A stretch of DNA of 64,000 nucleotides from Bordetella petrii (GTDB taxonomy: Bacteria > Pseudomonadota > Gammaproteobacteria > Burkholderiales > Burkholderiaceae_B): positions 2,294,001-2,358,000 of the forward strand of contig NC_010170.1 of assembly GCF_000067205.1 (NCBI RefSeq), read 5' to 3'. The notes under the pieces were generated by a model. That model ran no database searches. It worked only from the letters and a program-made list of their open reading frames with translations, and had not been told where the DNA came from. Positions 45,742 through 54,837 of this stretch are shown here, piece after piece. Each line of letters begins with the position of its first letter. Position 1 is the stretch's first letter. The position numbers and the translations under genes were made by a program.

Positions 45742-45905
45742 GCGCCAGGCGCCAGCTCCTGCCTTCGCTTGCGTCAGGCCTAGCCAGGGATCAGGCTCCG
45801 AAGGTGCCTGATACCGTTGCGTGGCGCCGGTGTCCCAGCCGTGCCGTGTGCGTGGCATTGGTGTTCCAGCCGTGCGGTGTGCGTGGCATCGGTGTGCCAG
45901 CCGTG

Positions 45906-45940
45906 CGGTGTCTGACACCCTGCGGGAGTCAGACACCTGG
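45906..45940 (-). repeat. Palindromic GGTGTCTGAC repeat (orientation B)
   Basis: GGTGTCTGACACCC and GGGAGTCAGACACC halves, in the first copy of the duplicated block. Confidence 0.85.
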
Positions 45941-46051
45941 CTACGACCTTGGTGCGCTGCGGAAGCTAGGCAGCCGACAGCGCTTGCGTCGTCAGGGATC
46001 AGGCTCCGAAGGTGCCTGATACCGCTGCGTGGCGTCGGTGTCCCAGCCGTG

Positions 46052-46086
46052 CGGTGTCTGACACCCTGCGGGAGTCAGATACCTGG
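46052..46086 (-). repeat. Palindromic GGTGTCTGAC repeat (orientation B)
   Basis: Same as the copy at 45906 except one base (AGATACC for AGACACC), in the second copy of the duplicated block; direct, not inverted, relative to it. Confidence 0.85.
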
Positions 46087-46134
46087 CTACGACCTTGGTG
46101 CGCTGCGGGAGCTAGGCAATCGCCTGCATTTGCG

Positions 46135-47010
46135 TCAGGCTTGCAGAATCACGCGCACGGGTTCGAAGCCGGCGCGTTTTTTCCAGGTCAGCAGGCCCGG
46201 GCCGCCGTGTTCGAGCGCGCCGTACCAGACGGCATGCACGCCAGCGGCGCAGGGTTCGGCCGCATCGAGCAGCCAGCGCACGATCGCGGCATGCATTAGC
46301 GGCATGACGCCATGGCCCAGGTGGTCCTTATGGCCCATCAGGTCCAGGTAATGCACCACATCGCCGCAGCGCGTGAGCTTCAGGTAGGCGACCAGGCGGC
46401 GGTCGGTTTGCAGCGCGCCGTTGCAGTGCCCGGGCTCGGGCAGGAACACGCCCCACCACATGGTCCAGTGGGTGGCGCAGCCCGGAGGCTGCCATGCGAC
46501 CGGCATGCGGGCCGGCGTGCCGACATGGTGCGGCTTGAGCAGCCAGCGCGCCAGTACCGGCCCGCCACTGCGCAGCGCCATCGAGGTTTTGACCGCGTGT
46601 ACGTCGTGTACATGCATGGGTAACGCGAAGCGTTCGACGCAATAACCCTGCCGCTGCGCCTGGCGTATTTTCGGCAGGGTGCGGCGGGAATGACGGCGCA
46701 GCAGGGCCTCGAAGCCCGCGCCATCCACGCATTGCGCCAGGTCCAGCATCATGGGCGCGGCGCGGCGACGGGCTGCGTGGTCGGCTTCGCCCGGGGCGCG
46801 CATGTCGTACCGCCGCGCGATGCGCGTGAAGCGACGCAGCGCCTGGTCGGCCCCCGGGCCCTGGGCCAGCGCCGCATGCATGGCCAGCGGCCTGGACGGC
46901 AGGTGCGGCCCGGCCGGCCAGTCGCGCAGGCGCGGCCGCTTGCGCAGGCGTACCAGCAGCGGGTCGACCGTCAGGTAGTAGCCGGCCATCAGCACGTCGA
47001 ACGGAGTCAT
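46135..47010 (-). CDS. Hypothetical protein, possible acetyltransferase-like fold
   Basis: The 291-residue soluble product begins MTPFDVLMAGYYLTV. No family is recognised with confidence. The central SRRTLPKIRQAQRQGYCVE helix and the later GVMPLMHAAIVRWLLD segment resemble GNAT or FemAB-like aminoacyl/acyl transferases, which is only a suggestion. It is rich in Trp, His and Cys. The ATG at 47010 is chosen over 47076. It is divergent from a LysR gene (157 bases). Confidence 0.7.
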   Translation of the reverse strand: MTPFDVLMAGYYLTVDPLLVRLRKRPRLRDWPAGPHLPSRPLAMHAALAQGPGADQALRRFTRIARRYDMRAPGEADHAARRRAAPMMLDLAQCVDGAGFEALLRRHSRRTLPKIRQAQRQGYCVERFALPMHVHDVHAVKTSMALRSGGPVLARWLLKPHHVGTPARMPVAWQPPGCATHWTMWWGVFLPEPGHCNGALQTDRRLVAYLKLTRCGDVVHYLDLMGHKDHLGHGVMPLMHAAIVRWLLDAAEPCAAGVHAVWYGALEHGGPGLLTWKKRAGFEPVRVILQA

Positions 47011-47167
47011 AAGAAAATCCCGGGAAGCCGCGCCGCGGCGCGCCCCCGGGCCGCCCGCGCAACAGCATGCAGCCATGATCGTAAAGCATCAAGCGCAGCG
47101 GCCGGCGGGTGCGCGCAAGGCGGCGCGGCTACTCTAAGATGACGTCTTTCCAAGACTGGGGCGCATC

Positions 47168-48109
47168 ATGGAATTGCGGCAGCTGGAATTGTTCATCGGC
47201 ATTGCCGAGTCGGGGGCGTATTCGCGCGCGGCCATGCGGCTGTCAATCAGCCAGCCCGTTCTTAGCCGGCAGATCAAGGCGCTGGAAGACGAATTGGGCG
47301 TAGCGCTGTTCCATCGCACCGGCCGCGGCGTCACCCTGACCGAGGCGGGCGCGCTGCTGGAGCAATACGCGCGCGGCCTGGTCGAGACGGCGCGCAGCGC
47401 CGCCGCAGCCGTCAAGGCGATCGGCGGGGCGCCCAGCGGGCCGGTGGTGGTGGGCATGCCGGCCTCGATATCCACGGTGCTGTCGGTATCGCTGATCGAG
47501 GCATTCCGCCGCGCGTATCCGGGCATGTCGCTGAAATTCATGGAAGGTTACAGCGGCCACGTGCTCGAATGGCTGGCCGCGGGCCGCACCGACATCGCCG
47601 TGCTGTACGACGCCCCGCGCCTGAGCATTCCGGCGCTGCCCACCGAGGCCTTGCTCACGGACGAACTGTTCCTGTTGGGGCCGGCCAGCGACCCGGCAGG
47701 GGTAGGGCGCGGGCCGGTGCCGGCAGCGCGCCTGAGCCGCATTCCCATGATTCTACCCAGCCGGCCGCACGGCATTCGCGTGCTGGTCGATGAATCGCTG
47801 GACAGTATCGGGCTGGCGCCGAACGTGGAAATGGAAATCGACGCCATGCATTCGATGCTGCGCCTGGTCGAAAGCGGGCTGGGCTACGCCGTCTTGTCGT
47901 ATTCGTGCGTGGCTGCGCAAATCGCTCAACGGCGCATGCGCATCTGGCGCATCGTGCACCCCACCATTACCCGCACGCTGGTCATCGCCACCTCCACGCA
48001 GCGCCCGTCGACGCATGCCGTGCGCGCATTGGGCACGCTGCTGCGGCGCCAGATCCAGGACCTCGTCGACCAGGGGCGTTGGGCGCCGGACGCATCTGTG
48101 TTTTCCTGA
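47168..48109 (+). CDS. LysR-family transcriptional regulator
   Basis: The 313-residue product begins MELRQLELFIGIAES, with the helix-turn-helix at about 1-60 (ISQPVLSRQIKALEDELG) and an effector domain from about 90. It is convergent with a 3-hydroxyisobutyrate dehydrogenase-like gene that is followed by a Bug gene, the probable regulon. Confidence 0.87.
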   Translation: MELRQLELFIGIAESGAYSRAAMRLSISQPVLSRQIKALEDELGVALFHRTGRGVTLTEAGALLEQYARGLVETARSAAAAVKAIGGAPSGPVVVGMPASISTVLSVSLIEAFRRAYPGMSLKFMEGYSGHVLEWLAAGRTDIAVLYDAPRLSIPALPTEALLTDELFLLGPASDPAGVGRGPVPAARLSRIPMILPSRPHGIRVLVDESLDSIGLAPNVEMEIDAMHSMLRLVESGLGYAVLSYSCVAAQIAQRRMRIWRIVHPTITRTLVIATSTQRPSTHAVRALGTLLRRQIQDLVDQGRWAPDASVFS

Positions 48110-48141
48110 TGGCGCGGCGCGCAACGCTTCGGGCCGGGCGG

Positions 48142-49047
48142 CTACGCGCTGCCGCGCTGGCGGATCGGCACGCCGGCCCAGGTCTCGACCACCTTGGCGA
48201 TGTGGGTGAAATCGGCCTGATCGCCGCAGAGCGCGGTGGTCAGCACCAGCATTTCCCGCACGGCCGCACCTACGATCATGGGCACCCCGATGGCTTCGGC
48301 CTCGTCGACGCACAGCCGCACGTCTTTGTAGGCCAGCCGCGCGGCAAAGCCGATGTCGAACGTGCCTGGCAGCACGGCCTTGGGGAATTTGTCCTGCGTA
48401 GCAGAATTGCGGCCCGAGCCGGCATTGATCACGTCCAGCATCACCGCCGGGTCCAGGCCGGCCTTCACGCCCATGGCCATGGCTTCGGACGTGACAGCCA
48501 CCGCCGCCGCCGACAGCAGGTTGTTGGCCAGTTTCATGGTTTGGCCCATGCCGGCCTTGTCGCCCAGGTAGAACACCGGGCCAAAGTGCTTCAACGTGGG
48601 CTCCAGGGCATCGTAATGATCGCGCGGGCAGGCGGCCATCACAGCCAGCGTGCCGCGCACGGCCCCGCCCACGCCGCCGCTGACGGGCGCATCCACGTAC
48701 AGGATGCCGCGCGCCGCCAGCACCTGGGCCACCAGCGCCGCCACGCGCGGCCCGATGGTCGACAGATCGACCACGCGCTTGGCGCGGGCGCCGCCGATCA
48801 GGCCGTCGGCGCCGATGGTGACCTGCTGAACGATTTCCGGCGTGGGCAGGCTCAGGAATACCGTGTCGGCGGCGTCGGCCACGTCGCGCAGGCTGGCGCA
48901 GGCGGTGGCGCCCCGCGCCCGCAGGCGCGCTACGGCGTCCTGATTGCTGTCGTAGACGGCCAGCGCGTAGCCGGCATCGAGCAGACGGCCAGCCATCGGC
49001 CCGCCCATGTTGCCCAGACCGATGAATCCGTAAGTCTCTTCAGGCAT
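48142..49047 (-). CDS. 3-hydroxyisobutyrate dehydrogenase-family oxidoreductase
   Basis: The 301-residue NAD(P)-dependent enzyme has the Rossmann motif GFIGLGNMG at 7-15, the substrate motif DAPVSGGVGGA at 119-129 and the catalytic Lys172 in MKLANN. Relatives oxidise 3-hydroxyisobutyrate, tartronate semialdehyde or similar beta-hydroxyacids. It lies 28 bases after the Bug gene on the same strand, so the Bug ligand may be its substrate or precursor. Confidence 0.88.
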   Translation of the reverse strand: MPEETYGFIGLGNMGGPMAGRLLDAGYALAVYDSNQDAVARLRARGATACASLRDVADAADTVFLSLPTPEIVQQVTIGADGLIGGARAKRVVDLSTIGPRVAALVAQVLAARGILYVDAPVSGGVGGAVRGTLAVMAACPRDHYDALEPTLKHFGPVFYLGDKAGMGQTMKLANNLLSAAAVAVTSEAMAMGVKAGLDPAVMLDVINAGSGRNSATQDKFPKAVLPGTFDIGFAARLAYKDVRLCVDEAEAIGVPMIVGAAVREMLVLTTALCGDQADFTHIAKVVETWAGVPIRQRGSA

Positions 49048-49075
49048 GACTGTTCCTTTGGGTTGAATAGGGGCT

Positions 49076-50041
49076 TTAGCGCGGTTGCAGGCCGATCTGC
49101 TTGGCCAGGTCCGCCACTCGCTTGGAGTCCTGGGCCAGCAGCCTGGCGAACGGGTCGGGGCCGCGCTCGGCCGGGCTAGGTGCCTGGGCGGCGAGCTGCT
49201 CCAGGCGGCCCTTGAATTCGGGGCTGTCGATCACGACCGAAAGCGCCTGGGCCAGTTTGTCGATTACCGGACGCGGCGTGCCCTTGGGTGCGACCACGCC
49301 GTTCCAGATTGCCAGGTCGAACTGCGGCAGGCCGCCCTCGGCGAAGGTGGGCACGTCCTGCATCTGGGGCAGGCGTTGCGGCGTGGACACCGCCAGCGCG
49401 CGGATACGGCCGTCTTTGTGCAGCGGCATCATGGTGACGGTCTGGTCGATCACGCCGTCGATCACCCCGGCCATCAGGTCAGCCAGCGCGGGGCCTGAGC
49501 CGCGATACTGGATCAGCTCGCCCTGCGTCTTGGAAAGATGCAGGAACATGCCTTCAGCCAAGTGGGCCGTGGTGCCGGGGCCGCCCGAACCGAAGTTCAG
49601 CTTGGGCGGGGATTTCATGCGCGACAGCAGTTCGGGCAGAGTCTTGATGCCGCTTTTATTGCTGACCGAGAGCACCATCGGCACCGTGGCGACCGTGCCC
49701 ACAGTTGCCAGGTCGCGCACCGGGTCTACGCCGGCGTCGGGGTGCAGCAGCGGAATGATGGCCATCGACAGGTTGCTGAACATCAGCGTATAGCCGTCGG
49801 GCTCCGACTTCAGCAAGCGCTGCATGCCGATCAGGCCGCCCGCGCCGGTGGTGTTTTCTACCACCACCGGCTGCTTCAGCGTCTTGGACAGCGAATTGCC
49901 GATCAGCCGGGCCAGCGTGTCCAGTGTGCCGCCGGGCGCCACGCCCACGATGATGGTGATGGGCTTGGCGGGGAATTCCTGCGCAACGGCCTGCCCCGAC
50001 AGCAGCAAGGCGGCCATGCAGCCGGCAAAGAATCGCAACAT
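49076..50041 (-). CDS. Bug-family substrate-binding protein
   Basis: The 321-residue product has a signal peptide ending QAVAQ and the Bug landmarks FPAKPITIIVGVAPGG and VVVENTTGAGGLIG. AAGGAG lies before the ATG at 50041. It is the first gene of a two-gene unit with the dehydrogenase and is divergent from galU. No TctAB permease is adjacent. Confidence 0.92.
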   Translation of the reverse strand: MLRFFAGCMAALLLSGQAVAQEFPAKPITIIVGVAPGGTLDTLARLIGNSLSKTLKQPVVVENTTGAGGLIGMQRLLKSEPDGYTLMFSNLSMAIIPLLHPDAGVDPVRDLATVGTVATVPMVLSVSNKSGIKTLPELLSRMKSPPKLNFGSGGPGTTAHLAEGMFLHLSKTQGELIQYRGSGPALADLMAGVIDGVIDQTVTMMPLHKDGRIRALAVSTPQRLPQMQDVPTFAEGGLPQFDLAIWNGVVAPKGTPRPVIDKLAQALSVVIDSPEFKGRLEQLAAQAPSPAERGPDPFARLLAQDSKRVADLAKQIGLQPR

Positions 50042-50250
50042 GTCTTGTCTCCTTGGTTCTAGGCGTGCGGGCATGGCCCGTTTTTTGCATCCCCCGACCC
50101 ACGCCTGTGCGCCGGCCGGGTGATCCCGATACTAGCCATGAGCACCGCAACAAGCGTCCACGGCCGCGACATACCAGCCTCGCCATTTTTGGCATAACGG
50201 GCAGGCACGCCGTTTGCTTAGCGATGGCGCCATCCACTGCCGAGAACGTC

Positions 50251-51123
50251 ATGAAGCCGATCCGCAAAGCCGTATTTCCCGTCGCGGGCCAGGGCACCCG
50301 TTTCCTGCCCGCCACCAAGGCCATGCCCAAAGAGATGCTGCCGATCGTCGACAAGCCGCTCATCCAGTATGCGGTCGAAGAGGCCGTCGAGGCGGGAATC
50401 ACAGAGCTGATCTTCGTCACGGGGCGCCACAAGCGCGCCATCGAAGACCACTTCGACAGCATGCCGGAGCTCGAAGCCGGCCTGCAGGCCAAGCACAAGA
50501 CAGCCCTGCTGGAAGCCGTGCGCCACGTCATTCCGCCGCATGTGGCCTGCCTGTACACCCGGCAATCCGCGCCGCTGGGGCTGGGGCACGCGGTGCTGTG
50601 CGCCGCCCCGCTGGTGGGCGACGAACCCTTCGCCGTGCTGCTCGCCGACGACCTGATCGATGCGGATACTCCCGCGATCGGGCAGCTCATCGATGCGGCA
50701 TGCCGCCACGACAGCAGCATGCTCGCCATCCAGAACGTGCCGCGCGCCCAGACCGACCAGTACGGCATCATCTCGGGGCATCGCGTTGACGCGCGCACCG
50801 CACGGCTGCAGGGCATAGTCGAAAAGCCGCTGCCGGCCGAAGCGCCGACCACGCTGGCGGTGGTGGGCCGCTATGTGCTCGAACCCCGTATCTTCGACCT
50901 GTTGCGCGCCACCCAGGCCGGAGTAGGGGGCGAGATCCAGCTGACCGACGGCATTGCCCGGTTACTGCGCGAGCGCCCGGTGCACGGCTACCAGTACGAC
51001 GGCGTGCGCTACGACTGCGGCAGCAAGGTGGGGTTTTTCGAGGCCACCATGGAGCTTGGGCGCAAGTATCACGGCCTTGGCGTTTCCCGCGAACAAGACG
51101 CGGTGCTGGCGGGCGATGATTGA
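50251..51123 (+). CDS. galU: UTP-glucose-1-phosphate uridylyltransferase
   Basis: The 290-residue enzyme makes UDP-glucose for surface polysaccharides. It has the nucleotide-binding VAGQGTRFLPATKAMPKEML region at 11-30, IQYAVEEAVEAGI, and LLADDLIDA. The ATG at 50251 gives the family length; ATG 50224 is an alternative nine residues upstream. It stands alone, 50 bases before an antiporter-like gene. Confidence 0.93.
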   Translation: MKPIRKAVFPVAGQGTRFLPATKAMPKEMLPIVDKPLIQYAVEEAVEAGITELIFVTGRHKRAIEDHFDSMPELEAGLQAKHKTALLEAVRHVIPPHVACLYTRQSAPLGLGHAVLCAAPLVGDEPFAVLLADDLIDADTPAIGQLIDAACRHDSSMLAIQNVPRAQTDQYGIISGHRVDARTARLQGIVEKPLPAEAPTTLAVVGRYVLEPRIFDLLRATQAGVGGEIQLTDGIARLLRERPVHGYQYDGVRYDCGSKVGFFEATMELGRKYHGLGVSREQDAVLAGDD

Positions 51124-51173
51124 GGCCGAGGCCGCGCCGGGAGTAAGCTGCCGTACGATCCCGGGAAAACCGC

Positions 51174-52259
51174 ATGCAAATGCTAATCAGGCAGGAAAAA
51201 CTGTTGCTGTTGGCCATTGCGTCGGCCGTGGTGGCGTATGTCGCGGGCGGCCGTCTGACCAGCAGCGGCGCGTCGACGGCTATCGCGGCCACCGTGCTGC
51301 TGGTGGCCGCCATCATCTGCGCTTCGCAGCGCGTGGCCTTCCATGCCGAGCAGCTGGCGCACCGTCTGGGCGACCCATACGGCACCATGGTGCTGACCTT
51401 GTCCGCGGTGCTCGTCGAAGTGGTGGTGCTGGGCATGGTGTTGTCGCACGACCCTTCGCCCACGCTGGTGCGCGACACCATTTACGCGGCGGTCATGCTC
51501 GACATCAACGGCATCCTGGGGCTGGCGGCCCTGATGGGCGGGCTCAAGCATGGCGAGCAGGCCTACAACGACGATTCGGGCCGCGTATACACCGTGATGA
51601 TCCTGACGGCCATGGCCATTTCCATGATCGTGCCCGAGTTCATTGCGCGCGAGCACTGGCATATTTATTCGGCCTTTACCATTGTCATCATGGTGATGCT
51701 GTATGCCGTATTCCTGCGCATGCAAACAGGCCCGCACAGCTATTTTTTCAGCTACAGCTATCCCGAGAAGCGGCGGCCGCGTGCGGCGCAGCCGGCGCGC
51801 GGCCCTTCCACGATGCTTTCGGTGGGGCTGCTGGTGGCTGGCGTCGTCATCATCGGCGCCTTGTCAGAGGTCATGGCCAAGACGCTGAACGTATCGCTCG
51901 AGCACGTGCAAGTGCCGCCGGCGCTGCCGGCCATCGTAGTGGCGCTGATTTCCGCCAGCCCCGAGATACTGACGGCCTTGCGCGCGGCGCTGGCCAACCG
52001 CATGCAGTCGGTGGTGAATATTGCCCTGGGCGCGTCGCTGTCTACCGTCATCCTGACGGTGCCGCTGATGGAAGCCCTGGCGCTTTATACCGGCCAGCCG
52101 TTCGAGATGGCGATGACGCCCATCCAGACCATAATGGTGCTGGTCACGCTGATCGTCGCGGCCATCAACGTGAATGACGGCCAGACCAACGCCATCGAAG
52201 GCATGACCCACTTCGTGCTGTTTGCCACGTTCGTGATGCTTTCCATACTGGGCCTGTAG
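51174..52259 (+). CDS. Calcium/proton antiporter-like membrane protein (ChaA/CaCA family)
   Basis: The 361-residue protein has about eleven membrane segments and two related acidic repeats: GDPYGTMVLTLSAVLVEV in the first half and the inverted equivalent VALISASPEILTALRAAL in the second, as in cation/proton exchangers of the ChaA type. The likely role is efflux of Ca2+ (or Na+/K+) in exchange for protons. It precedes the iron permease-like gene by 51 bases. Confidence 0.85.
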   Translation: MQMLIRQEKLLLLAIASAVVAYVAGGRLTSSGASTAIAATVLLVAAIICASQRVAFHAEQLAHRLGDPYGTMVLTLSAVLVEVVVLGMVLSHDPSPTLVRDTIYAAVMLDINGILGLAALMGGLKHGEQAYNDDSGRVYTVMILTAMAISMIVPEFIAREHWHIYSAFTIVIMVMLYAVFLRMQTGPHSYFFSYSYPEKRRPRAAQPARGPSTMLSVGLLVAGVVIIGALSEVMAKTLNVSLEHVQVPPALPAIVVALISASPEILTALRAALANRMQSVVNIALGASLSTVILTVPLMEALALYTGQPFEMAMTPIQTIMVLVTLIVAAINVNDGQTNAIEGMTHFVLFATFVMLSILGL

Positions 52260-52310
52260 CACAGGCCGGCGGCCATCCGCCGCCATTCCGTCGCCACTCA
52301 GGAGTACACA

Positions 52311-52793
52311 ATGAAACACCAGACCGGCACCGGCGAACCCCAGCATTCCAGCAGCGGAGACCACCCCCGGCCCGAGGCGCCGCGCGAAACCGCCGAGCCG
52401 CGCCAACGTTCGACGGTGGCGCGCATGTTCGATCACTTCGCCAGCGCCGTGGCCCGCGCCACGGGCTCGCCCATCGCCTTCGGCTGCGCGGCGCTGGTCA
52501 TCGTGCTGTGGGCCGCGGCGGGGCCATGGGCCGGTTTTTCGGAGGTATGGCAATTGGTGGTCAATACCGGCACCACCATCATCACCTTCCTGATGGTCTT
52601 TTTGATCCAGCAGAACCAGAACAAAGACAGCCGCGCCCTGCACGTGAAACTGGACGAGTTACTGGTGGCCTTGAAAGGGGCCAGCGAAAAACTGGTTGAT
52701 ATCGAAGACCTGGAAGAAGACGAACTCAACGAAATCGCCGACCGGTACCGCCGCATGGCCACGGCCGCGCGCGGGCGCCAGGCGCCGGAGTAG
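52311..52793 (+). CDS. Low-affinity iron permease-like protein
   Basis: The 160-residue protein has a charged N-terminus, two membrane segments at about 54-72 and 80-98 (NTGTTIITFLMVFLIQQNQN, the family signature) and a hydrophilic acidic C-terminal helix (DIEDLEEDELNEI). It belongs to the family named after the fungal Fet4-like permease, but a transport role in bacteria is unproven. CAGGAG lies before the ATG. Confidence 0.85.
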   Translation: MKHQTGTGEPQHSSSGDHPRPEAPRETAEPRQRSTVARMFDHFASAVARATGSPIAFGCAALVIVLWAAAGPWAGFSEVWQLVVNTGTTIITFLMVFLIQQNQNKDSRALHVKLDELLVALKGASEKLVDIEDLEEDELNEIADRYRRMATAARGRQAPE

Positions 52794-52906
52794 GCGCGGC
52801 CATTGCGTCCGCCAGCCTGCCCGCGGGCACGCAGATTGCATGCGTGACGCTTGTTCCGCGACGCCTTTGTTCCGCGACGCCTGCTTTTATTGCAACGGAG
52901 CACACC

Positions 52907-53098
52907 ATGACTGTGTCCAATCATCGCCAGCCGGGCGGCCCGCCCGGCGTTCCGCCCGACGACCCCGAATGGCCGCGCGAGCCAAGGCCCGAAGAGCCCA
53001 CCCCAGATCCCCATCGGCCGCCGTTCGACCCCGACCGTGTGCCGGGCACGCCCCAGGGGCCGAACCCGTCGTCGCCCGACAGCATCGACCTGGCCTAG
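52907..53098 (+). CDS. Small proline-rich protein, 63 residues
   Basis: GGAG lies seven bases before ATG 52907. The product is about one third proline (PPGVPPDDPEWPREPRPEEP in part) with no hydrophobic segment, and is probably disordered. No function is known. It follows the iron permease-like gene and ends before a palindromic repeat, suggesting a real last gene of that transcript. A longer frame from 52844 lacks a ribosome site. Confidence 0.6.
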   Translation: MTVSNHRQPGGPPGVPPDDPEWPREPRPEEPTPDPHRPPFDPDRVPGTPQGPNPSSPDSIDLA

Positions 53099-53121
53099 TG
53101 AGCGCGCTTGTCTTTCACGCG

Positions 53122-53157
53122 CAGATGTCTGGCTCCCGTCAGGGTGCCTGACACCTT
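53122..53157 (+). repeat. Palindromic GGTGTCTGAC repeat, diverged copy
   Basis: AGATGTCTGGCTCCC and AGGGTGCCTGACACC form an imperfect hairpin between the convergent proline-rich and norR genes. A second hairpin (TCAGGCAGC / GCTGCCTGA, 53171-53194, A6 loop) lies between it and the norR stop. Confidence 0.75.
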
Positions 53158-53196
53158 GCGGCCAATGCGTTCAGGCAGCAAAAAAGCTGCCTGAGC

Positions 53197-54738
53197 TTAC
53201 GCGCTGGGGACAAGCGCTTTCAACCCCAGCCGACGCGCCAGCTTGTGCAAATTGCTGGGGTCGATTTCCAGGGCGCGCGCCGCGCGCGCCCAATTGCCGT
53301 CATGCGCGGCCAATGCCGCGCGAATGGCGTCGCGCTGGCTTGTCTCTACGGCGATGCGCAGCGGCACAGACGCGGGCAGGGAGGCCGTCACGGCCCGCGC
53401 CGCAGGGCCGGAAGCGGCGGGCAGACCGTCCAGGTCCAGCAGCGCTGCTTCCAGGGTGACGATTTCATTGGTTCGTACCCCGCGCCCCACCGCCTTGATG
53501 GCCGCGCGGCTCAGCACGTGCTCAAGTTCGCGCACATTGCCCGGCCAACGATAGCGGCGCAGCGCATCCTGCGCATCGGCCGACAGCCTCAGACTGCGCA
53601 GGCCCAGGCGGGCGCGGTTGATTTCCAGAAAGCGCCCGGCCAACAGCAGGACGTCGTCGCCGCGCTCGCGCAGCGGCGGAATGGGAATGGGGTAGACCGA
53701 CAGTCGGTGGTACAAATCGGCGCGGAAAGCGCCGTCGCGCACCAGGTCGCGCAGGTTGCGATTGGTGGCGGCGATGATGCGCACATCGACATGGCGCGGG
53801 CGGTCATCGCCCAGGCGCTGGATTTCGCCGTTCTGCAGGGTGCGCAACAGCTTGGCCTGCACCGCCAGCGGCAGTTCACCCACTTCGTCCAGGAACAGCG
53901 TGCCATGATTGGCCGCGTCGAAGCGCCCGGGCCGCTCGCTGATGGCGCCGGAAAAGGCGCCCTTGGCGTGGCCGAACAGTTCGCTTTCGGCCAGCGACTC
54001 GGGCAGCGCCGCGCAATTCACATGCACCAGCGGCTTGGCGCGGCGGCGCGACAACTGCTGCAGGCGATGGGCGAACAACTCCTTGCCCACGCCGGTTTCG
54101 CCCAGCAACAGCACGGGAAGCTCGGAATCGGCCACCACCTGCAATTCGTGCAGCAAGTGCGCGATGGCCGGGCTCTGCCCCAGCACCTCGCCGCCCGTGC
54201 CCACCTCGGCCGCATCGGTGGCGGCTGCGCCGCGCACCGCGCGCAACGCGCGGATCTCGGCTTCGAGGCGGGTGGTGCGCACCGCCGCCTCGACCAGCAG
54301 GGTCACACGCTGCAATTCGGCGCGCGCCTCGGCATCGAAGGTGCCGACCTGCAGGGCGTCCAGCGTCAGCACTCCCCACGGCTGACCCTCTACATGCAGG
54401 CTGGCGCCCATGCAGTCATGCACGGGCAGCGGCTGGCCGGCGTGTTCGTCGATCAGGCCATCGTACGGGTCGGGCAGGGTGCTGTCGTGATGAAAGCAGG
54501 TAATGCCGCGCCGCCCCAGAATGGCCGCCAGGCGAGGGTGCTGGCCCACGGCAAAGCGGCGGCCCAGCGCATCTTGCACCAGGCCATCGACCGCGATCGG
54601 GCGCAGGTGATCTTCTTCGAGCTGCAGCAGCGCCACCGCGCCGCAGCGAAAATGCGTGCGCAGGCCGGACACCAGGCGCTGCAGCCGCACCGCCGGGGGA
54701 AGGTCGGCCACCAGATCGGCCATCAAAAAGGTTTCCAT
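53197..54738 (-). CDS. norR: Nitric-oxide-responsive sigma-54 activator NorR
   Basis: The 513-residue protein has an N-terminal GAF domain with the non-haem iron ligands expected for NorR (Asp93 in PYDGLI, Cys109 in HDCMG, Asp127 in TLDALQ), an AAA+ domain (Walker A GETGVGKE at 213-220, GAFSGA at 260-265 in place of GAFTGA, LFLDEVGEL at 281-289) and a C-terminal Fis-type helix-turn-helix. NO binding at the iron relieves inhibition of the ATPase. It is divergent from hemerythrin genes with three NorR boxes between. ATG 54723 is an alternative start. Confidence 0.92.
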   Translation of the reverse strand: METFLMADLVADLPPAVRLQRLVSGLRTHFRCGAVALLQLEEDHLRPIAVDGLVQDALGRRFAVGQHPRLAAILGRRGITCFHHDSTLPDPYDGLIDEHAGQPLPVHDCMGASLHVEGQPWGVLTLDALQVGTFDAEARAELQRVTLLVEAAVRTTRLEAEIRALRAVRGAAATDAAEVGTGGEVLGQSPAIAHLLHELQVVADSELPVLLLGETGVGKELFAHRLQQLSRRRAKPLVHVNCAALPESLAESELFGHAKGAFSGAISERPGRFDAANHGTLFLDEVGELPLAVQAKLLRTLQNGEIQRLGDDRPRHVDVRIIAATNRNLRDLVRDGAFRADLYHRLSVYPIPIPPLRERGDDVLLLAGRFLEINRARLGLRSLRLSADAQDALRRYRWPGNVRELEHVLSRAAIKAVGRGVRTNEIVTLEAALLDLDGLPAASGPAARAVTASLPASVPLRIAVETSQRDAIRAALAAHDGNWARAARALEIDPSNLHKLARRLGLKALVPSA

Positions 54739-54740
54739 GG

Positions 54741-54797
54741 GGTGGATTTTACCCGTATCTGGTTATATCTACCCTGAATGTTGGGGTGAATATAACC
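54741..54797. promoter_or_regulatory. Three NorR enhancer sites (GGT-N7-ACC)
   Basis: GGTGGATTTTACC (54741-54753), GGTTATATCTACC (54761-54773) and GGTGAATATAACC (54785-54797) are three exact GGT-N7-ACC boxes starting 20 and 24 bases apart. This is the motif and copy number reported for NorR of Ralstonia eutropha. The first box abuts the norR start, so NorR may repress itself there. Confidence 0.85.
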
Positions 54798-54837
54798 ATG
54801 GCTACGAGCACGGCCTTGATTTAAAAGAATAATTTTC

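Larger units (their letters stand above)
45742..46134. repeat. 393-base repeat region with tandem duplication
   Basis: No gene is supported. A segment from 45785 (CAGGGATCAGGCTCCGAAGG...) recurs from 45993 and runs to about 46137. The first copy is enlarged by three tandem 31-base units (45821-45851, 45852-45882, 45883-45913; GTGGC...CCAGCCGTGC), of which the second copy has one. Each copy contains one palindromic GGTGTCTGAC repeat. It lies between convergent hipA and the unknown gene at 46135. Confidence 0.8.

Noticed and set aside
45821..45913. Three 31-base tandem units as a CRISPR-like array
   Set aside because: The units are contiguous with no unique spacers and no cas genes are near.
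53171..53194. Hairpin with A6 loop as a norR terminator
   Set aside because: The stem is good, but there is no U tract after it in either direction; it is mentioned only with the neighbouring repeat.
53245..54777. 510-codon plus-strand frame opposite norR
   Set aside because: norR is supported by GAF, AAA+ and DNA-binding motifs, and the plus-strand reading has only low-complexity sequence.
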